A DNA stretch of 64,000 nt from positions 1 to 64,000 of the forward strand of contig CANGFT010000005.1 of the NCBI GenBank assembly GCA_947453205.1, written 5' to 3'. The stretch comes from Beijerinckiaceae bacterium (GTDB lineage Bacteria > Pseudomonadota > Alphaproteobacteria > Rhizobiales > Beijerinckiaceae). Made by a program: the position numbers and the translations under genes. Below, one piece after another: positions 33,708 through 44,543 of this stretch. The notes under the pieces are model-generated. The model had not been told where the DNA came from and did no database searches. It saw only the letters and a list, made by a program, of their open reading frames with translations. Each line of letters begins with the position of its first letter. Position 1 is the first letter of the stretch.

Positions 33708-36707
33708 TCAGTGCGCCTCGTCCCAGTTATGCGCCGCGCGCGCATCCACCTGCAGGGGCACATGCAGCTGCAACGCCGGGTGGGGCGCGTCGATCATGAC
33801 CTTGCGCACGAGCGCGATGGTTTTCTCGACCTCCGCCTCCGGCGCCTCGAAGACGAGTTCGTCATGCACCTGCAGCAACATGCGCGCATTGAGGCGCGCC
33901 CGCGCCAGGGCTTCGTCCATGCGGATCATGGCGCGGCGGATGATGTCGGAGGCGGAGCCCTGAATCGGCGCATTGATGGCGGCGCGCTCATTGAAGGCCC
34001 GCTCTGACGGGTTCGATGCGGTGATGCGGGGATAGTGGCATTTGCGCCCGAAGATCGTCGTCACATAGCCATTCTCGCGACATGCCTTCTTCGTCGCCTC
34101 CATGTAATCTTTGATGCCCGGAAAGCGTTCGAAGTAGCGTTTGATATAGGCGCCTGCCTCCTCGCGCGGAATGCCGAGCTGGTTGGCGAGGCCGAAGGCG
34201 GAGATGCCGTAGATGATGCCGAAATTGATGGCCTTGGCGCGGCGGCGCACTTCGGAGGGCATGTCCTTCACGGGCACGCCGAACATTTCGGACGCCGTCA
34301 TGGCGTGAATGTCGAGCCCCTCGTCAAAGGCGCGGCGCAGCTGCGGAATGTCGGCGATATGGGCGAGGATGCGCAGTTCGATCTGCGAATAATCCGCCGA
34401 GATGAGTTTGTTTCCGGGCGTCGCGACAAAGGCCGTGCGGATCTTGCGGCCCGCTTCGTTGCGCACGGGAATGTTCTGCAGATTGGGCTCTGACGACGAC
34501 AGGCGCCCGGTGGTGGTGGCCGCCAGCGAGAAGCTGGTGTGGACGCGCCTGGTGCGGGGGTTCACATGGCCGGGCAAAGCGTCGGTGTAGGTGGATTTCA
34601 GCTTCTGCAGCTGGCGCCAGTCGAGGATGCGGGCGGCGAGGTCATTGCCCTGTTCGGCCAGCTCATCAAGCACGCTGGCCGAGGTCGACCAGGCGCCGGT
34701 GGCGGTCTTCTTGCCGCCGGGCAGGCCCATCTTGCCGAAGAGGATGTCGCCGAGCTGCTTGGGCGAGCCAAGGTTGAAGCTCTCGCCTGCGAGTTCATAG
34801 ATCTCGGCCTCATAGCGGGCCATGGACTGCGCGAAATCGCCCGACAGGCGCGAGAGGATCTGGCGGTCGATGGCGATGCCGCGCGCCTCCATGCGCGCCA
34901 GCACCTCGGGCATGGGACGCTCGAGGCCCTCATAGACCGCAGCCATATGTTCGGCGGCGAGGCGCGGCTTGAGCACGCGCCAGAGGCGCAGCGTCACATC
35001 GGCGTCTTCGGCGGCATATTCGGTGGCTTTGTCGATGGGCACGCGGGCGAAGCCGACGAAAGTCTTGCCGCGCCCCGCGACATCGCCGAAGGGGATCGTC
35101 TTGTGGCCGAGATGCAGCTCGGACAATTCGTCCATGCCATGGCCGTTGCGCCCGGCGTCCAGCACATAGGACATGAGCATGGTGTCATCGAGCGGCGCCA
35201 TCTCGACGCCATGCTGGCTGAACACGGTCCAGTCGAACTTGGCGTTCTGGGCGACCTTGAGCACGCCCTTTGATTCCAGCAAGGGGCGCAGGCGCTCCAG
35301 CACCGCGTCGAGCGGCAGTTGCCCCGGCGCCAGCGCATCCCCGCCAAACAGATCGCCTGCGCCGTCGCTCTTGTGGCCGAGGGGAATGTAGCAGCCATGT
35401 CCGGGCCGACAGGACAGCGAAACGCCGACAAGCTCCGTGGTGAGGGGATCGAGCGAGGAGGTCTCGGTGTCCACGGCCACCACGCCTTCCTCGAAGGCCA
35501 TGGCGATGACGGCGTCGAGGGCCTCCATCGTGTCGATGGCCGCATAGCTCGAGCGGTCGATGGTCTGCGCGCGGGCCTCGGCGGCGCGCGCCGCAGCTAA
35601 AGCTGCGGGCATGGAGAGGCCTTCGCTGGCGGCGGCGGCCGTCTGCGCGGCGGCGGCGGGCTCGCTCGCAGGCGGCTGCTCCTTGACCTCGCCGTTGCGC
35701 TGGCGCCAGCCGCCGGGGCCCATGAGCGCGGGCGCGGGATCAATCTCGGCGGCGTCCATCTCGTAGATTTCGGCGGCGCGCCGCGTGATCGTGGTGAACT
35801 CCATCGCCTTCAGGAAGGCGATCAGTTCGCGCGGGTCAGGCTGGTGCAGGCCAAGATCGTCGAGGGGCGTCGCCACCTCCACGTCGTCGCAGAGATTCAC
35901 GAGCTGACGCGACACGCGCACCAAATCCACCACCTGCGGATTGGTCAGGGTCTCCCGGCGCTTGGGCTGTTTGATCTCGCCTGCGCGGGCGAGCAGGGTT
36001 TCGAGATCGCCATAGTCATTGATGAGCTGGGCGGCGGTCTTGATTCCAATGCCCGGCGCGCCCGGCACATTGTCGGTGGAGTCGCCCGCGAGCGCCTGCA
36101 CATCCACCACCCTGTTGGGGGGCACGCCGAAATAATCGACCACCTCCGCCTCGCCGATGCGCCGCTCCTCGCGCGCGCCCGCATTGCCTGCGACGCCGGA
36201 AGCCGGATCGAACATGGCGACGCCCGGACCGATGAGCTGCATCAGATCCTTGTCGGCGGAGATGATGAGCACATCCGCGCCGCGCTCGCGCGCCTGCCGC
36301 GCATAGGTGGCGATGAGGTCGTCCGCCTCATAGCGGTCCTGTTCGACCGGAATGAGCCCGAAGGCGCGCACCGCCTCGCGCATCAGCGGAAACTGCGGCA
36401 CGAGGTCTTCGGGCGGCTCGCTGCGGTTGGCCTTGTAGGCGGGATAGAGCTCCTTGCGGAACGAGTTTTCCGACTTGTCGAAGATGATGGCCAGATGGGT
36501 GGGCTTGATGCCCGCCGCGCCCTCGCGGACGAACTGGAAGAGCTTGGTGCAGAACAGGCGCACCGCGCCTGTGGGCAGGCGGTCCGTGCGGTAGTTGTAT
36601 TTCTGGTCCTGCCGGATGGACTGGAAATAGGCGCGGAAGATGAAATTCGATCCGTCGACGAGGAAGACGTGATCGCCCGGTTTTACATTGCGGTGGGTGA
36701 GGCTCAT
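33708..36707 (-). CDS. polA: DNA polymerase I
   Basis: This 999-residue polymerase has all three domains. The 5'-3' exonuclease (1 to about 300) starts with FLVDGSNFIFRAYF and includes DRYEADDLIATYA. The 3'-5' exonuclease (about 390-590) has the motif AVDTETSSLDP. The polymerase domain has SADYSQIELR, KAINFGIIYG and LLQVHDELVFEAP. The proofreading Asp/Glu pair is intact. The start MSLTHRNVKPGD at 36707 has only a weak Shine-Dalgarno and is abutted by a perfect hairpin. It converges on addA without a gap. Confidence 0.97.
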   Translation of the reverse strand: MSLTHRNVKPGDHVFLVDGSNFIFRAYFQSIRQDQKYNYRTDRLPTGAVRLFCTKLFQFVREGAAGIKPTHLAIIFDKSENSFRKELYPAYKANRSEPPEDLVPQFPLMREAVRAFGLIPVEQDRYEADDLIATYARQARERGADVLIISADKDLMQLIGPGVAMFDPASGVAGNAGAREERRIGEAEVVDYFGVPPNRVVDVQALAGDSTDNVPGAPGIGIKTAAQLINDYGDLETLLARAGEIKQPKRRETLTNPQVVDLVRVSRQLVNLCDDVEVATPLDDLGLHQPDPRELIAFLKAMEFTTITRRAAEIYEMDAAEIDPAPALMGPGGWRQRNGEVKEQPPASEPAAAAQTAAAASEGLSMPAALAAARAAEARAQTIDRSSYAAIDTMEALDAVIAMAFEEGVVAVDTETSSLDPLTTELVGVSLSCRPGHGCYIPLGHKSDGAGDLFGGDALAPGQLPLDAVLERLRPLLESKGVLKVAQNAKFDWTVFSQHGVEMAPLDDTMLMSYVLDAGRNGHGMDELSELHLGHKTIPFGDVAGRGKTFVGFARVPIDKATEYAAEDADVTLRLWRVLKPRLAAEHMAAVYEGLERPMPEVLARMEARGIAIDRQILSRLSGDFAQSMARYEAEIYELAGESFNLGSPKQLGDILFGKMGLPGGKKTATGAWSTSASVLDELAEQGNDLAARILDWRQLQKLKSTYTDALPGHVNPRTRRVHTSFSLAATTTGRLSSSEPNLQNIPVRNEAGRKIRTAFVATPGNKLISADYSQIELRILAHIADIPQLRRAFDEGLDIHAMTASEMFGVPVKDMPSEVRRRAKAINFGIIYGISAFGLANQLGIPREEAGAYIKRYFERFPGIKDYMEATKKACRENGYVTTIFGRKCHYPRITASNPSERAFNERAAINAPIQGSASDIIRRAMIRMDEALARARLNARMLLQVHDELVFEAPEAEVEKTIALVRKVMIDAPHPALQLHVPLQVDARAAHNWDEAH

Positions 36708-36713
36708 GAATCC

Positions 36714-36739
36714 GGTCCGGCTCAAAACAGAGCCGGACC
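36714..36739 (-). promoter_or_regulatory. Perfect hairpin abutting the polA start codon
   Basis: GGTCCGGCTC and GAGCCGGACC form a 10-base perfect stem with a six-base loop, ending six bases before the polA ATG. It covers the ribosome-binding region. There is no T-run on either side, so translational control of polA, or blocking of read-through from the upstream ABC genes, is more likely than plain termination. Confidence 0.55.
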
Positions 36740-36780
36740 TTAATGCGGCGCGCGCGAGAGCGCCATGCCCATCTCGCGCT

Positions 36781-38285
36781 TCAAGCGTGAGCCTTGCTGC
36801 GCGGCCGGTTGATCCAGACGAAGAAGATCGCGGCGAGCGTCGCATAGGCCCAGTAGCCCTCCTGCTCGATGGCGGCGGCGCAGGCGACCGCCCAGCATAC
36901 GGCCAGAACATTCTCCTTGAGCGAGACGATCTTCGGGGCGTTGTGGCGGCTGGCGGCGTTCTCGCGCCGCGCCGGGGCGGGATGCCACATGTTGACCAAC
37001 GCCGTCGAGACGCAGGCGGCGATGCAGAACAGCACCGTGAGCAGGGCGTCCCAGGGCTTGTGCCAGCAAAGCCCAAGCGCGGGCCCCAGCAAGATAAGCC
37101 CGAGCGGTATGGCGATGGCCGCGAGCTTGCTGCGCAGGATCGCATCCCGCGAGACGGGGGCGGTGGCCATGAAGTCGGGGGCGTCTTCGCTCAGCACCGT
37201 CAGCCAGGCCATGATCCCCGCCAGATGCGACAGGACCATGATGAGCACGGGCGCGACGATCAGGGACAGGGATGGATCGTCCTGACTGATCCAGATGATG
37301 ATGCTGACCGGCGAGAGATAGAGAAGCTGCAGCAGGGCGCGCGAGAAGAGCCAGGGGTCGCGCGCCAGAAGCTTCAGCTCCTTGCGGCGCAGGGCTGCGT
37401 TTGCGCCCGGGCGAAAGGGCCTCTCGGGCTTCACCCGCGCCACGATCTGCGGGGCGGCGAGGCCGCCGGAGCGGATGGCGCTGCGCAGGAAGGTGGGACC
37501 GAGCCGGACGACGGCAAGGGCGAAAGCGATCACGCAAAGGGTCGTCCAGATGAGCAAGGATGGCGCATGGCCCATGACGCCGCGCACCGGCGCGAGAGTC
37601 AGCCAATCAAGGGAGGTCGGCGAGACCATGGGCGCGGCCGCGATCAGGGCGGAGGCCGGCCGGGCCGGGCTCGACAGAAGATAGGCGAGCTGTCCGCCCA
37701 GAATGAGGGCCGAGGCGAGGACGGCCGCCGTGATCTGCGCGGCCATGCGCGTGCGCCGCGGCCCCACCAGCTTGAACAGACCGACGGTGATGGCGAGGCC
37801 GCAGGCCGTGGCGAAGAGGCCCGACGCCACGACGACCGGATAGGCCAGCAACCAGCCCGCGCCCATCCGCAGAGCCACCATATCGGCCATGGGGAAGACG
37901 AAGGAGCCGACCACGAGGTTGACTTCTATGGCGATCGCCACGGCATGGGCGCCCATGACCGCGCGGCCCGAAACCGGCGAGGACAGCAACAGATCAAGAT
38001 CGCCGCGCGAATAGAGCAGCCGCGTGAACTGAGAGATGACCTGGGACATCTGCCACAGCAGGATGAACAGGACCGCGCCGCCGAGGAGCGACTCCTGGGC
38101 TTCAAGATCCTTGCGGGCGAAGATCGCAGCGGTGGGGCCGCAGATCAGATGCATGAAGGCGAGGCCGAGCGCGATCATGGCCATGACCTTCGCCAGCGAG
38201 CGGCCAGCGAAATGACCGCCGAAGCGGCGCAAGCTCACCCGCAGGTCATGGCGCACGAGCCATAGGAAAGAGCCGGGACGCAGGC

Positions 38286-38289
<4 letters not shown>
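36781..38289 (-). CDS. ABC transporter permease (ABC-2-like, multi-span)
   Basis: This is a 502-residue membrane protein with about ten to twelve hydrophobic segments, for example VMAMIALGLAFMHLICG, AVLFILLWQMSQVIS and LVVGSFVFPMADMVAL. The segment LLYSRGDLDLLLSSPVSGRAVMGAH (about 91-115) is typical of ABC-2-type permeases of unknown cargo. It overlaps the ATPase gene by four bases (ATGA), so the two form an exporter. The substrate is unknown. The C-terminus is short and basic. Confidence 0.8.
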
Positions 38290-39047
<758 letters not shown>

Positions 39048-39061
39048 TTTGAAAGCTCACG

Positions 39062-39082
39062 ATATTGCAATTCAAGCAATAT
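39062..39082. promoter_or_regulatory. Inverted repeat upstream of the ABC exporter genes
   Basis: ATATTGC (39062-39068) and GCAATAT (39076-39082) are perfect arms around AATTCAA. The AT-rich palindrome stands out in GC-rich DNA and lies just before the ATPase start on the minus strand. It looks like a dimeric repressor site. No regulator gene is adjacent. Confidence 0.5.
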
Positions 39083-39112
39083 ACGTCAGCTTTTTCGTTC
39101 GCGCATCTCTTT

Positions 39113-40417
39113 TCAGGCAGGCGGCGAGCCATTGGCCTCAAGCACCTGGCCCGCGAGGTAAAGCGAGCCGGTGATGAGGATGCGCGGCGGCTGATCCCAG
39201 TCGCGCGCGGCCATCCGGCGCAAGGCGTCGGCGACGCCCTCCGCGCATTCCGCCGCAAGCCCCGCCTGAGCGGCGGCGGCGGCGACCTCCTGCGGGGCGC
39301 GCCCGGCGTGTTCGCCGGGAATGGGGACGGCGAAGACATGCCGGGCGAGGCCCTGGAAGGCCGCCAGAAACCCGGCCGTATCCTTGGTCGCGAGCGTGCC
39401 GCAGACAATCAGGAGCGGCCGGGGCGCGCGGGCCTCGAGATCAGCCATGGCCTCGCCGAGCACGCGCCCGCCCGCCACATTGTGCCCGCCATCGAGCCAG
39501 ACCTCGGCGCCGCTCGGGGCGAGATCGGCGAGGGGGCCGGGGGGGAGGCGCTGCAGGCGCGCAGGCCAGTCCACCCGCTCCATCCCCGCCTCGAAGGCGG
39601 CCTCCGGCAAGGAAGGATCGAACTGGCGCAAGGCGGCGATGGCGGTCGCGGCGTTCTGGATCTGATGGCGGCCGGCGAGCCGGGGCAACGGCAGGTCGAG
39701 AAGGCCCGCCTCGTCCTGATAGACAAGCCGCCCATGCTCCTCGCGGCCCGTGAAATCCTGCGCGCCGATCAGGATGGGCGCGCGCAGTTTCCCGGCCTGC
39801 CGCTCGATGACGGCAAGGGCCTCGTCCTCCTGCGCGGCGACGACGACGGGGATGCGCGGCTTGATGATCCCCGCCTTTTCGAAGGCGATGGCCGCCAAAG
39901 TCGAGCCGAGAAACTCGGGGTGGTCGATCGAGACCGGCGTGATGACGCTGAGCGCGGGCGCGGCGATGACATTGGTGGCGTCGAACCGTCCGCCAAGGCC
40001 CACCTCCAGCAGCAGAACGTCCGCCGGGGTCTCGTGGAACAGCTTGAAGGCGACTGCGGTGGTCATTTCAAAGAGCGTGATCGGGGCGCCGTCATTGACC
40101 CGCTCGCATTCCTCCAAGGCCCGGACAAGGCGGTCCTCGTCCACGAGGCGGCCAGCGAGGCGGATGCGCTCGTGGAACCGCACGAGATGGGGCGAGGTGT
40201 AGACATGGACCTTCCGCCCGGCGGCCTCCAGCACGGCGCGCATGAAGGCGACCGTCGAGCCCTTGCCATTGGTGCCCGCCACATGGATCACGGGGGGCAG
40301 TCGCAGATGGGGATCGCCGAGACGCGCCAGAAGATCTTCGAGCCGCCCCAGCGAGAGATCGATCTTCAGGGGATGCAGGGCCAGCATCCGCTCCAGAATC
40401 AGATCGGACCCGGTCAT
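39113..40417 (-). CDS. folC: Bifunctional folylpolyglutamate synthase / dihydrofolate synthase
   Basis: This 434-residue Mur-ligase-family enzyme adds glutamate to dihydropteroate and folates. The ATP-binding loop is HVAGTNGKGSTVAFM, followed by YTSPHLVRFHERI, the LLEVGLGGRFDATN motif, SIDHPEFLG and WLDGGHNVAGG. The ATG at 40417 gives the family start (MTGSDLILERMLALHP). It is the last gene of trpA-accD-folC, a common alphaproteobacterial order. The upstream accD stop is nine bases away. Confidence 0.95.
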   Translation of the reverse strand: MTGSDLILERMLALHPLKIDLSLGRLEDLLARLGDPHLRLPPVIHVAGTNGKGSTVAFMRAVLEAAGRKVHVYTSPHLVRFHERIRLAGRLVDEDRLVRALEECERVNDGAPITLFEMTTAVAFKLFHETPADVLLLEVGLGGRFDATNVIAAPALSVITPVSIDHPEFLGSTLAAIAFEKAGIIKPRIPVVVAAQEDEALAVIERQAGKLRAPILIGAQDFTGREEHGRLVYQDEAGLLDLPLPRLAGRHQIQNAATAIAALRQFDPSLPEAAFEAGMERVDWPARLQRLPPGPLADLAPSGAEVWLDGGHNVAGGRVLGEAMADLEARAPRPLLIVCGTLATKDTAGFLAAFQGLARHVFAVPIPGEHAGRAPQEVAAAAAQAGLAAECAEGVADALRRMAARDWDQPPRILITGSLYLAGQVLEANGSPPA

Positions 40418-40425
40418 GGACAGCC

Positions 40426-41316
40426 CTAAGCCGCAGGGGGCGTATTGGTGAGGAGGCTGCACAGGCGCGCGAGGGTGGCGCGCATCTCGCCGCGCGGCAC
40501 GACCATGTCCACCATGCCGTGATCCCTGAGATATTCCGCGCGCTGGAAGCCCTCGGGCAGACGCTCGCGGATCGTCTGCTCGATGACGCGCGCGCCCGCA
40601 AAGCCGATGACGGCGCCGGGCTCGGCGATGTGGATGTCGCCCAGCATGGCGTAGGAGGCGGTGACGCCGCCGGTCGTGGGATTGGTGAGCACCACGATAT
40701 AGGGCAGCCGGGCCGCGCGCAGGCGCTGCACCGCCACGGTCGTGCGCGGCATCTGCATGAGTGAGAACATGCCCTCCTGCATGCGCGCCCCGCCTGACGC
40801 GGTGAACATGATGAAGGGCGTATGGCGCTTCACGGCCTCGGTCATGCCGGTGATGATGGCCTCGCCCGCCGCCATGCCGAGCGAGCCGCCCATGAAGTCG
40901 AAATCCTGCACAGCCGCGACGACCTGCTGGCCCTCAAGGGCGCCGGCGGCGAGCTTCACGGCGTCGGGGCCGCCGGTCTTGGAGCGATATTCCTTGAGCC
41001 GGTCGGTGTAGCGTTTGACGTCGCGGAATTTCAGGGGATCGAGCGGCGCCTCGGGGGTGGCGATGAGGTCATAGCGGCCGGCGTCGAAAAGCGTGTCGAG
41101 GCGCATCTTGGCGGGCATGCGCATATGGTGGCCGGAGCTTGGCACCACATAGAGATTGGCTTCAAGATCCTTGTGGAAGACGAGTTCGCCGCTCTCGGGG
41201 CATTTCACCCAGAGGTTCTCCGGCGTCTCGCGCTTCAAAAAGGAGCGGATCTTCGGCGGAACGACATTCGACATCCAGTTCATGGCGAATCCGGCGTCTT
41301 TATCGGCTTCGCTCAT
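40426..41316 (-). CDS. accD: Acetyl-CoA carboxylase carboxyltransferase subunit beta
   Basis: This 296-residue beta subunit transfers carboxyl from biotin to acetyl-CoA, the first step of fatty-acid synthesis. The core has [16 protein letters not shown] and [17 protein letters not shown]. The N-terminal zinc ribbon is degenerate: Cys39 remains, but the other positions are Ser42, Val58 and Ser61. Loss of this zinc site is something I recall in other Rhizobiales AccD proteins. The start shares a base with the trpA stop (TGATG). An internal ATG at 41283 (MNWMSN) is also possible. Confidence 0.93.
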   Translation of the reverse strand: MSEADKDAGFAMNWMSNVVPPKIRSFLKRETPENLWVKCPESGELVFHKDLEANLYVVPSSGHHMRMPAKMRLDTLFDAGRYDLIATPEAPLDPLKFRDVKRYTDRLKEYRSKTGGPDAVKLAAGALEGQQVVAAVQDFDFMGGSLGMAAGEAIITGMTEAVKRHTPFIMFTASGGARMQEGMFSLMQMPRTTVAVQRLRAARLPYIVVLTNPTTGGVTASYAMLGDIHIAEPGAVIGFAGARVIEQTIRERLPEGFQRAEYLRDHGMVDMVVPRGEMRATLARLCSLLTNTPPAA

Positions 41317-42152
41317 CACGCCACCGCCTTGCGGGCCGCGCGCACGCCGCCTGCGATTTCGCTGACCAGACTGGTGACCGCGCTCACCGTGCCCGCCGTG
41401 GCGCGGCCGTCGGCGTCGAGCGAGCCTTTCAGGGCGTCGATGAGGGCGGAGCCCACCACGACCCCATCCGCATGGGCGGCGATGGACTGCGCGCTCTGCG
41501 CATTCTTGACGCCGAAGCCGACGGCCACCGGCAGGTCCGTATGGGCCTTGATGCGCTGCACGGCCTGCGACACTTTCGAATAATCGGGGGTCGCCGCGCC
41601 GGTGACGCCGGTGATCGAGACGTAATAGACGAAGCCCGAGGTGTTGGTGAGCACCTTGGGCAGGCGCCGCTCATCGGTGGTGGGGGTCGCGAGGCGGATG
41701 AAGTTCAACCCGGCCTCAAGCGCGGGGATGCAGAGCTCCGCATCCTCCTCGGGCGGCAGATCGACCACGATCAGCCCATCGACGCCAGCCGCCTTCGCAT
41801 CGGCCAGAAAACGTTCGACGCCATAGACATAGATCGGATTGTAATAGCCCATGAGCACGATCGGCGTGCGGTCGTTCCCGGCGCGGAAGGCGCGCACGAC
41901 CTCAAGCGTCCTGACCATGGTCCCGCCCGCCTTGAGCGCCCGCAGGCCCGCAGCCTGGATCGAGGGCCCATCGGCCATCGGGTCCGTGAAGGGCATGCCG
42001 ATCTCGATGACGTCGGCGCCGGCCTCGGGCAGGGCCCGAATCAGCTGCAAGGACGTGTCGAGGTCCGGATCCCCGCACATGAGGAAGGTCACGAGGGCGG
42101 CGCGGCCCTCATGGCGAAGTTCGCTGAAGCGTTGGTCGATGCGAGTGGTCAT
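41316..42152 (-). CDS. trpA: Tryptophan synthase alpha chain
   Basis: This 278-residue TIM barrel cleaves indole-3-glycerol phosphate. The catalytic Glu is in [16 protein letters not shown], and the catalytic Asp lies in [11 protein letters not shown]. The phosphate-binding [14 protein letters not shown] and GVVVGSALI are present. The first residues read [25 protein letters not shown]. trpB is not upstream in the window; a terminator and cycM precede it. The stop overlaps the accD start. Confidence 0.95.
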   Translation of the reverse strand: MTTRIDQRFSELRHEGRAALVTFLMCGDPDLDTSLQLIRALPEAGADVIEIGMPFTDPMADGPSIQAAGLRALKAGGTMVRTLEVVRAFRAGNDRTPIVLMGYYNPIYVYGVERFLADAKAAGVDGLIVVDLPPEEDAELCIPALEAGLNFIRLATPTTDERRLPKVLTNTSGFVYYVSITGVTGAATPDYSKVSQAVQRIKAHTDLPVAVGFGVKNAQSAQSIAAHADGVVVGSALIDALKGSLDADGRATAGTVSAVTSLVSEIAGGVRAARKAVA

Positions 42153-42187
42153 TATGGACCTGCCGATAGCACGGAAGCTGGCCGGGC

Positions 42188-42218
42188 GAAAGCAAAAGGC
42201 CGGGCGCGAGCCCGGCCT
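42188..42218 (-). terminator. Rho-independent terminator of cycM
   Basis: On the minus strand AGGCCGGGC and GCCCGGCCT form a perfect 9-base stem (42197-42218) with a four-base loop, followed by TTTTGCTTT. It lies between cycM and trpA. Confidence 0.85.
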
Positions 42219-42239
42219 GGCGACGGCTTTTCAGGCGTC

Positions 42240-42782
42240 TCAGGGATTGGGAAGCGGCGCCGGGTTGGCCGACAGGGACCGCAGGTAAGCGATGATGTCG
42301 GCGCGCTTGGCCGCATCCTTCTCGCCCGCATAGGACATTTTCGTGCCAGCGACGACGCCCTTGGGATTGGTGAGGAAGGCGTTGATCTGGTCATAGCCCC
42401 ACTTGCCGCCCTTGGCCTTCATGGCGTCCGAATAGGAGAAGCTGGTGGAGGCGACGGCGCGGTCGATCACGCCATAGAGGGACGGCCCCGTCGCCTTGGC
42501 GGAGCCGCTGGCGTCCAGCGAATGGCAGGCGGCGCAGGCCTTGACGAGGTTCTCACCCTTCTTGGAGTCCGCCTTGGCGAGAAGGGTCGGCAGGGGGATG
42601 GCGGCTTCGGGCGCGGCCGCAGCCCCGCCGCCATGGCTCTCTTCCGCCGCCGGAAGCTCATAGCCGGGCTTGGCCGGATGAGGGGCGGCGAAGAGCATAT
42701 CGGAGACGACGCTAAGCCCCATCACGAAGAGGAGGGAGCCGAGCACCGCGCCGGCGATCTTGTTGAGCTCGAAAGAATCCAT
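42240..42782 (-). CDS. cycM: Membrane-anchored cytochrome c (CycM/c552 type)
   Basis: This is a 180-residue class I cytochrome c with an uncleaved N-terminal membrane anchor ([24 protein letters not shown]). An Ala/Gly/Pro linker leads to the heme site CAACH (83-87); the Met ligand is in GTKMSYAG. It resembles CycM, which passes electrons from the bc1 complex to cytochrome oxidase. GGAG lies nine bases before the ATG at 42782. It is divergent from kdsB, as in many Rhizobiales. Confidence 0.9.
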   Translation of the reverse strand: MDSFELNKIAGAVLGSLLFVMGLSVVSDMLFAAPHPAKPGYELPAAEESHGGGAAAAPEAAIPLPTLLAKADSKKGENLVKACAACHSLDASGSAKATGPSLYGVIDRAVASTSFSYSDAMKAKGGKWGYDQINAFLTNPKGVVAGTKMSYAGEKDAAKRADIIAYLRSLSANPAPLPNP

Positions 42783-42942
42783 GCCTGCAGGCTCCGCTTT
42801 CAGCCGATCCGCGCTTGTCGCGCGCGAAGGGGTGGGAGGCCAGAACTCCAGCCTCATGGGATGGAGGTGTGATTACCCGCTTTGCGCCCCGCTTGGCAAC
42901 AGTATAAGCAAGATCCGCAATGCTACCTTTTGCCGCCCGATC

Positions 42943-43674
42943 ATGACCGCCATCATCCTCATTCCCGCCCGCATGGCCTCCACCCGCCTTCCCGGCAAGC
43001 CGCTCGCCGACATCGGGGGCGCGCCGATGATCGTCCATGTCTGGCGCCGCGCCTGCGAAGCGGCCATTGGCGAGGTGGTCGTGGCCGCGGATGCGCCCGA
43101 AATCGTGGCCGCCGTCGAGGCCGCAGGCGGGCGCGCGGTTTTGACAGGCCACCACCATCAGTCGGGCTCGGACCGCATCTTCGAGGCGCTGGGCCTCGCC
43201 GATCCGCAGGGACTTCACGACATTGTGGTCAATGTGCAGGGCGATCTGCCGACCGTTCAGGCGCAGACCGTGCGCGCCGCCTTCCAGCCCCTGGCGGACC
43301 CTGCCGTGGACATCGGAACGGTCTGCGCGCAGATCACGCGTTTGGAGGAGCGGACCGATCCCAATGTGGTCAAGGTGGTCGGCTCGCCCCTCAGCGAGAC
43401 CCATATGCGGGCGCTCTATTTCACGCGCGCCGCCGCCCCCCATGGCGATGGCCCGCTCTGGCACCACATCGGGCTCTACGCCTATCGCCGCGCGGCTCTG
43501 GCGCGCTTCGTCGCCCTGCCGCCTTCGGCGCTGGAGCAGCGCGAGAAGCTTGAGCAACTGCGGGCGCTCGAGGCGGGCATGCGGATTGATGTGAGCGTCG
43601 TGGGCGAAGTTCCGCTGGGGGTGGACACGCCCCACGATCTTGAGCGCGCCCGGCTGATGCTGGCGGGCGAATGA
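42943..43674 (+). CDS. kdsB: 3-deoxy-manno-octulosonate cytidylyltransferase
   Basis: This 243-residue enzyme activates Kdo as CMP-Kdo for lipid A-core synthesis. Motifs are [41 protein letters not shown] and [18 protein letters not shown] chose the ATG at 42943 because it gives the normal length; the open frame begins earlier. A possible promoter (TTTGCG, 16 bases, TATAAG) lies about 40 bases upstream. It overlaps pheA by four bases. Confidence 0.95.
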   Translation: MTAIILIPARMASTRLPGKPLADIGGAPMIVHVWRRACEAAIGEVVVAADAPEIVAAVEAAGGRAVLTGHHHQSGSDRIFEALGLADPQGLHDIVVNVQGDLPTVQAQTVRAAFQPLADPAVDIGTVCAQITRLEERTDPNVVKVVGSPLSETHMRALYFTRAAAPHGDGPLWHHIGLYAYRRAALARFVALPPSALEQREKLEQLRALEAGMRIDVSVVGEVPLGVDTPHDLERARLMLAGE

Positions 43675-44543
43675 CGGAGTCATCCAAGGTGAAGAAGGTC
43701 ATCTCGTATCAGGGCGAGCCCGGCGCCAATTCCCACATCGCCTGCCGCGACGTCTATCCGGACTGGGAGCCCATGCCCTGCGCCAGTTTCGAGGACGCTT
43801 TCACGGCGGTCATCGATGGGGTGGCCGACCTCGGCATGATCCCGATCGAGAACTCCATCGCCGGCCGTGTGGCCGACATCCATCATTTTCTGCCGCAGGC
43901 CGGGCTGCATATCGTCGGCGAATATTTCCTGCCGATCCATTTCCAGCTTCTGGCCCTGCCAGAGGCCGACATCTCCACGATCCGTTCGGTCTACAGCCAT
44001 GTCCATGCGCTCGGCCAGTGCCGCAAGATCATCCGGGAGCTGGGCCTGAAGCCCGTCGTCACCGGCGACACCGCAGGCTCGGCCCGCGAAGTCGCCGAAT
44101 GGAAGGATCCGACGCGCGCCTCGCTGGCGCCAGCGCTCGCCGCCGACATCTATGGGCTGAAGACGCTGGCCAGCAATGTCGAGGATGAGAAGCACAACAC
44201 CACCCGCTTCATCATTCTCTCCAAGACGCCCCAATGGCTGCCCCAGGGCGAGCCCAACCCCGTGACCACCTTCCTGTTCCGGGTGCGCAACGTGCCCGCC
44301 GCCCTCTACAAGGCGCTGGGCGGATTCGCGACCAATGGCGTGAACATGTCGAAGCTGGAAAGCTATATGGTGAACGGGGAATTCGCCGCGACCCAGTTCC
44401 TCGCCGACGTCGATGGCCACCCCGAGGATCCGCCGCTGCGCCGGGCTCTGGAGGAGCTGGAGTTCTTCTCGCGCGAGGTGAAGATTCTGGGCGTCTACGC
44501 CGCCCATCCCTTCCGGCTGGAGACCCAGAAGGCGGCGGAATGA
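43671..44543 (+). CDS. pheA: Prephenate dehydratase
   Basis: This 290-residue enzyme converts prephenate to phenylpyruvate for phenylalanine synthesis. The catalytic domain starts [15 protein letters not shown] and has [12 protein letters not shown] and the NTTRFIIL motif with the catalytic Thr. The C-terminal ACT domain (about 200-285) has [13 protein letters not shown], the allosteric Phe site. There is no chorismate mutase fusion. It overlaps kdsB by four bases and meets the Ni/Co transporter gene head-on with no gap. Confidence 0.95.
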   Translation: MTESSKVKKVISYQGEPGANSHIACRDVYPDWEPMPCASFEDAFTAVIDGVADLGMIPIENSIAGRVADIHHFLPQAGLHIVGEYFLPIHFQLLALPEADISTIRSVYSHVHALGQCRKIIRELGLKPVVTGDTAGSAREVAEWKDPTRASLAPALAADIYGLKTLASNVEDEKHNTTRFIILSKTPQWLPQGEPNPVTTFLFRVRNVPAALYKALGGFATNGVNMSKLESYMVNGEFAATQFLADVDGHPEDPPLRRALEELEFFSREVKILGVYAAHPFRLETQKAAE

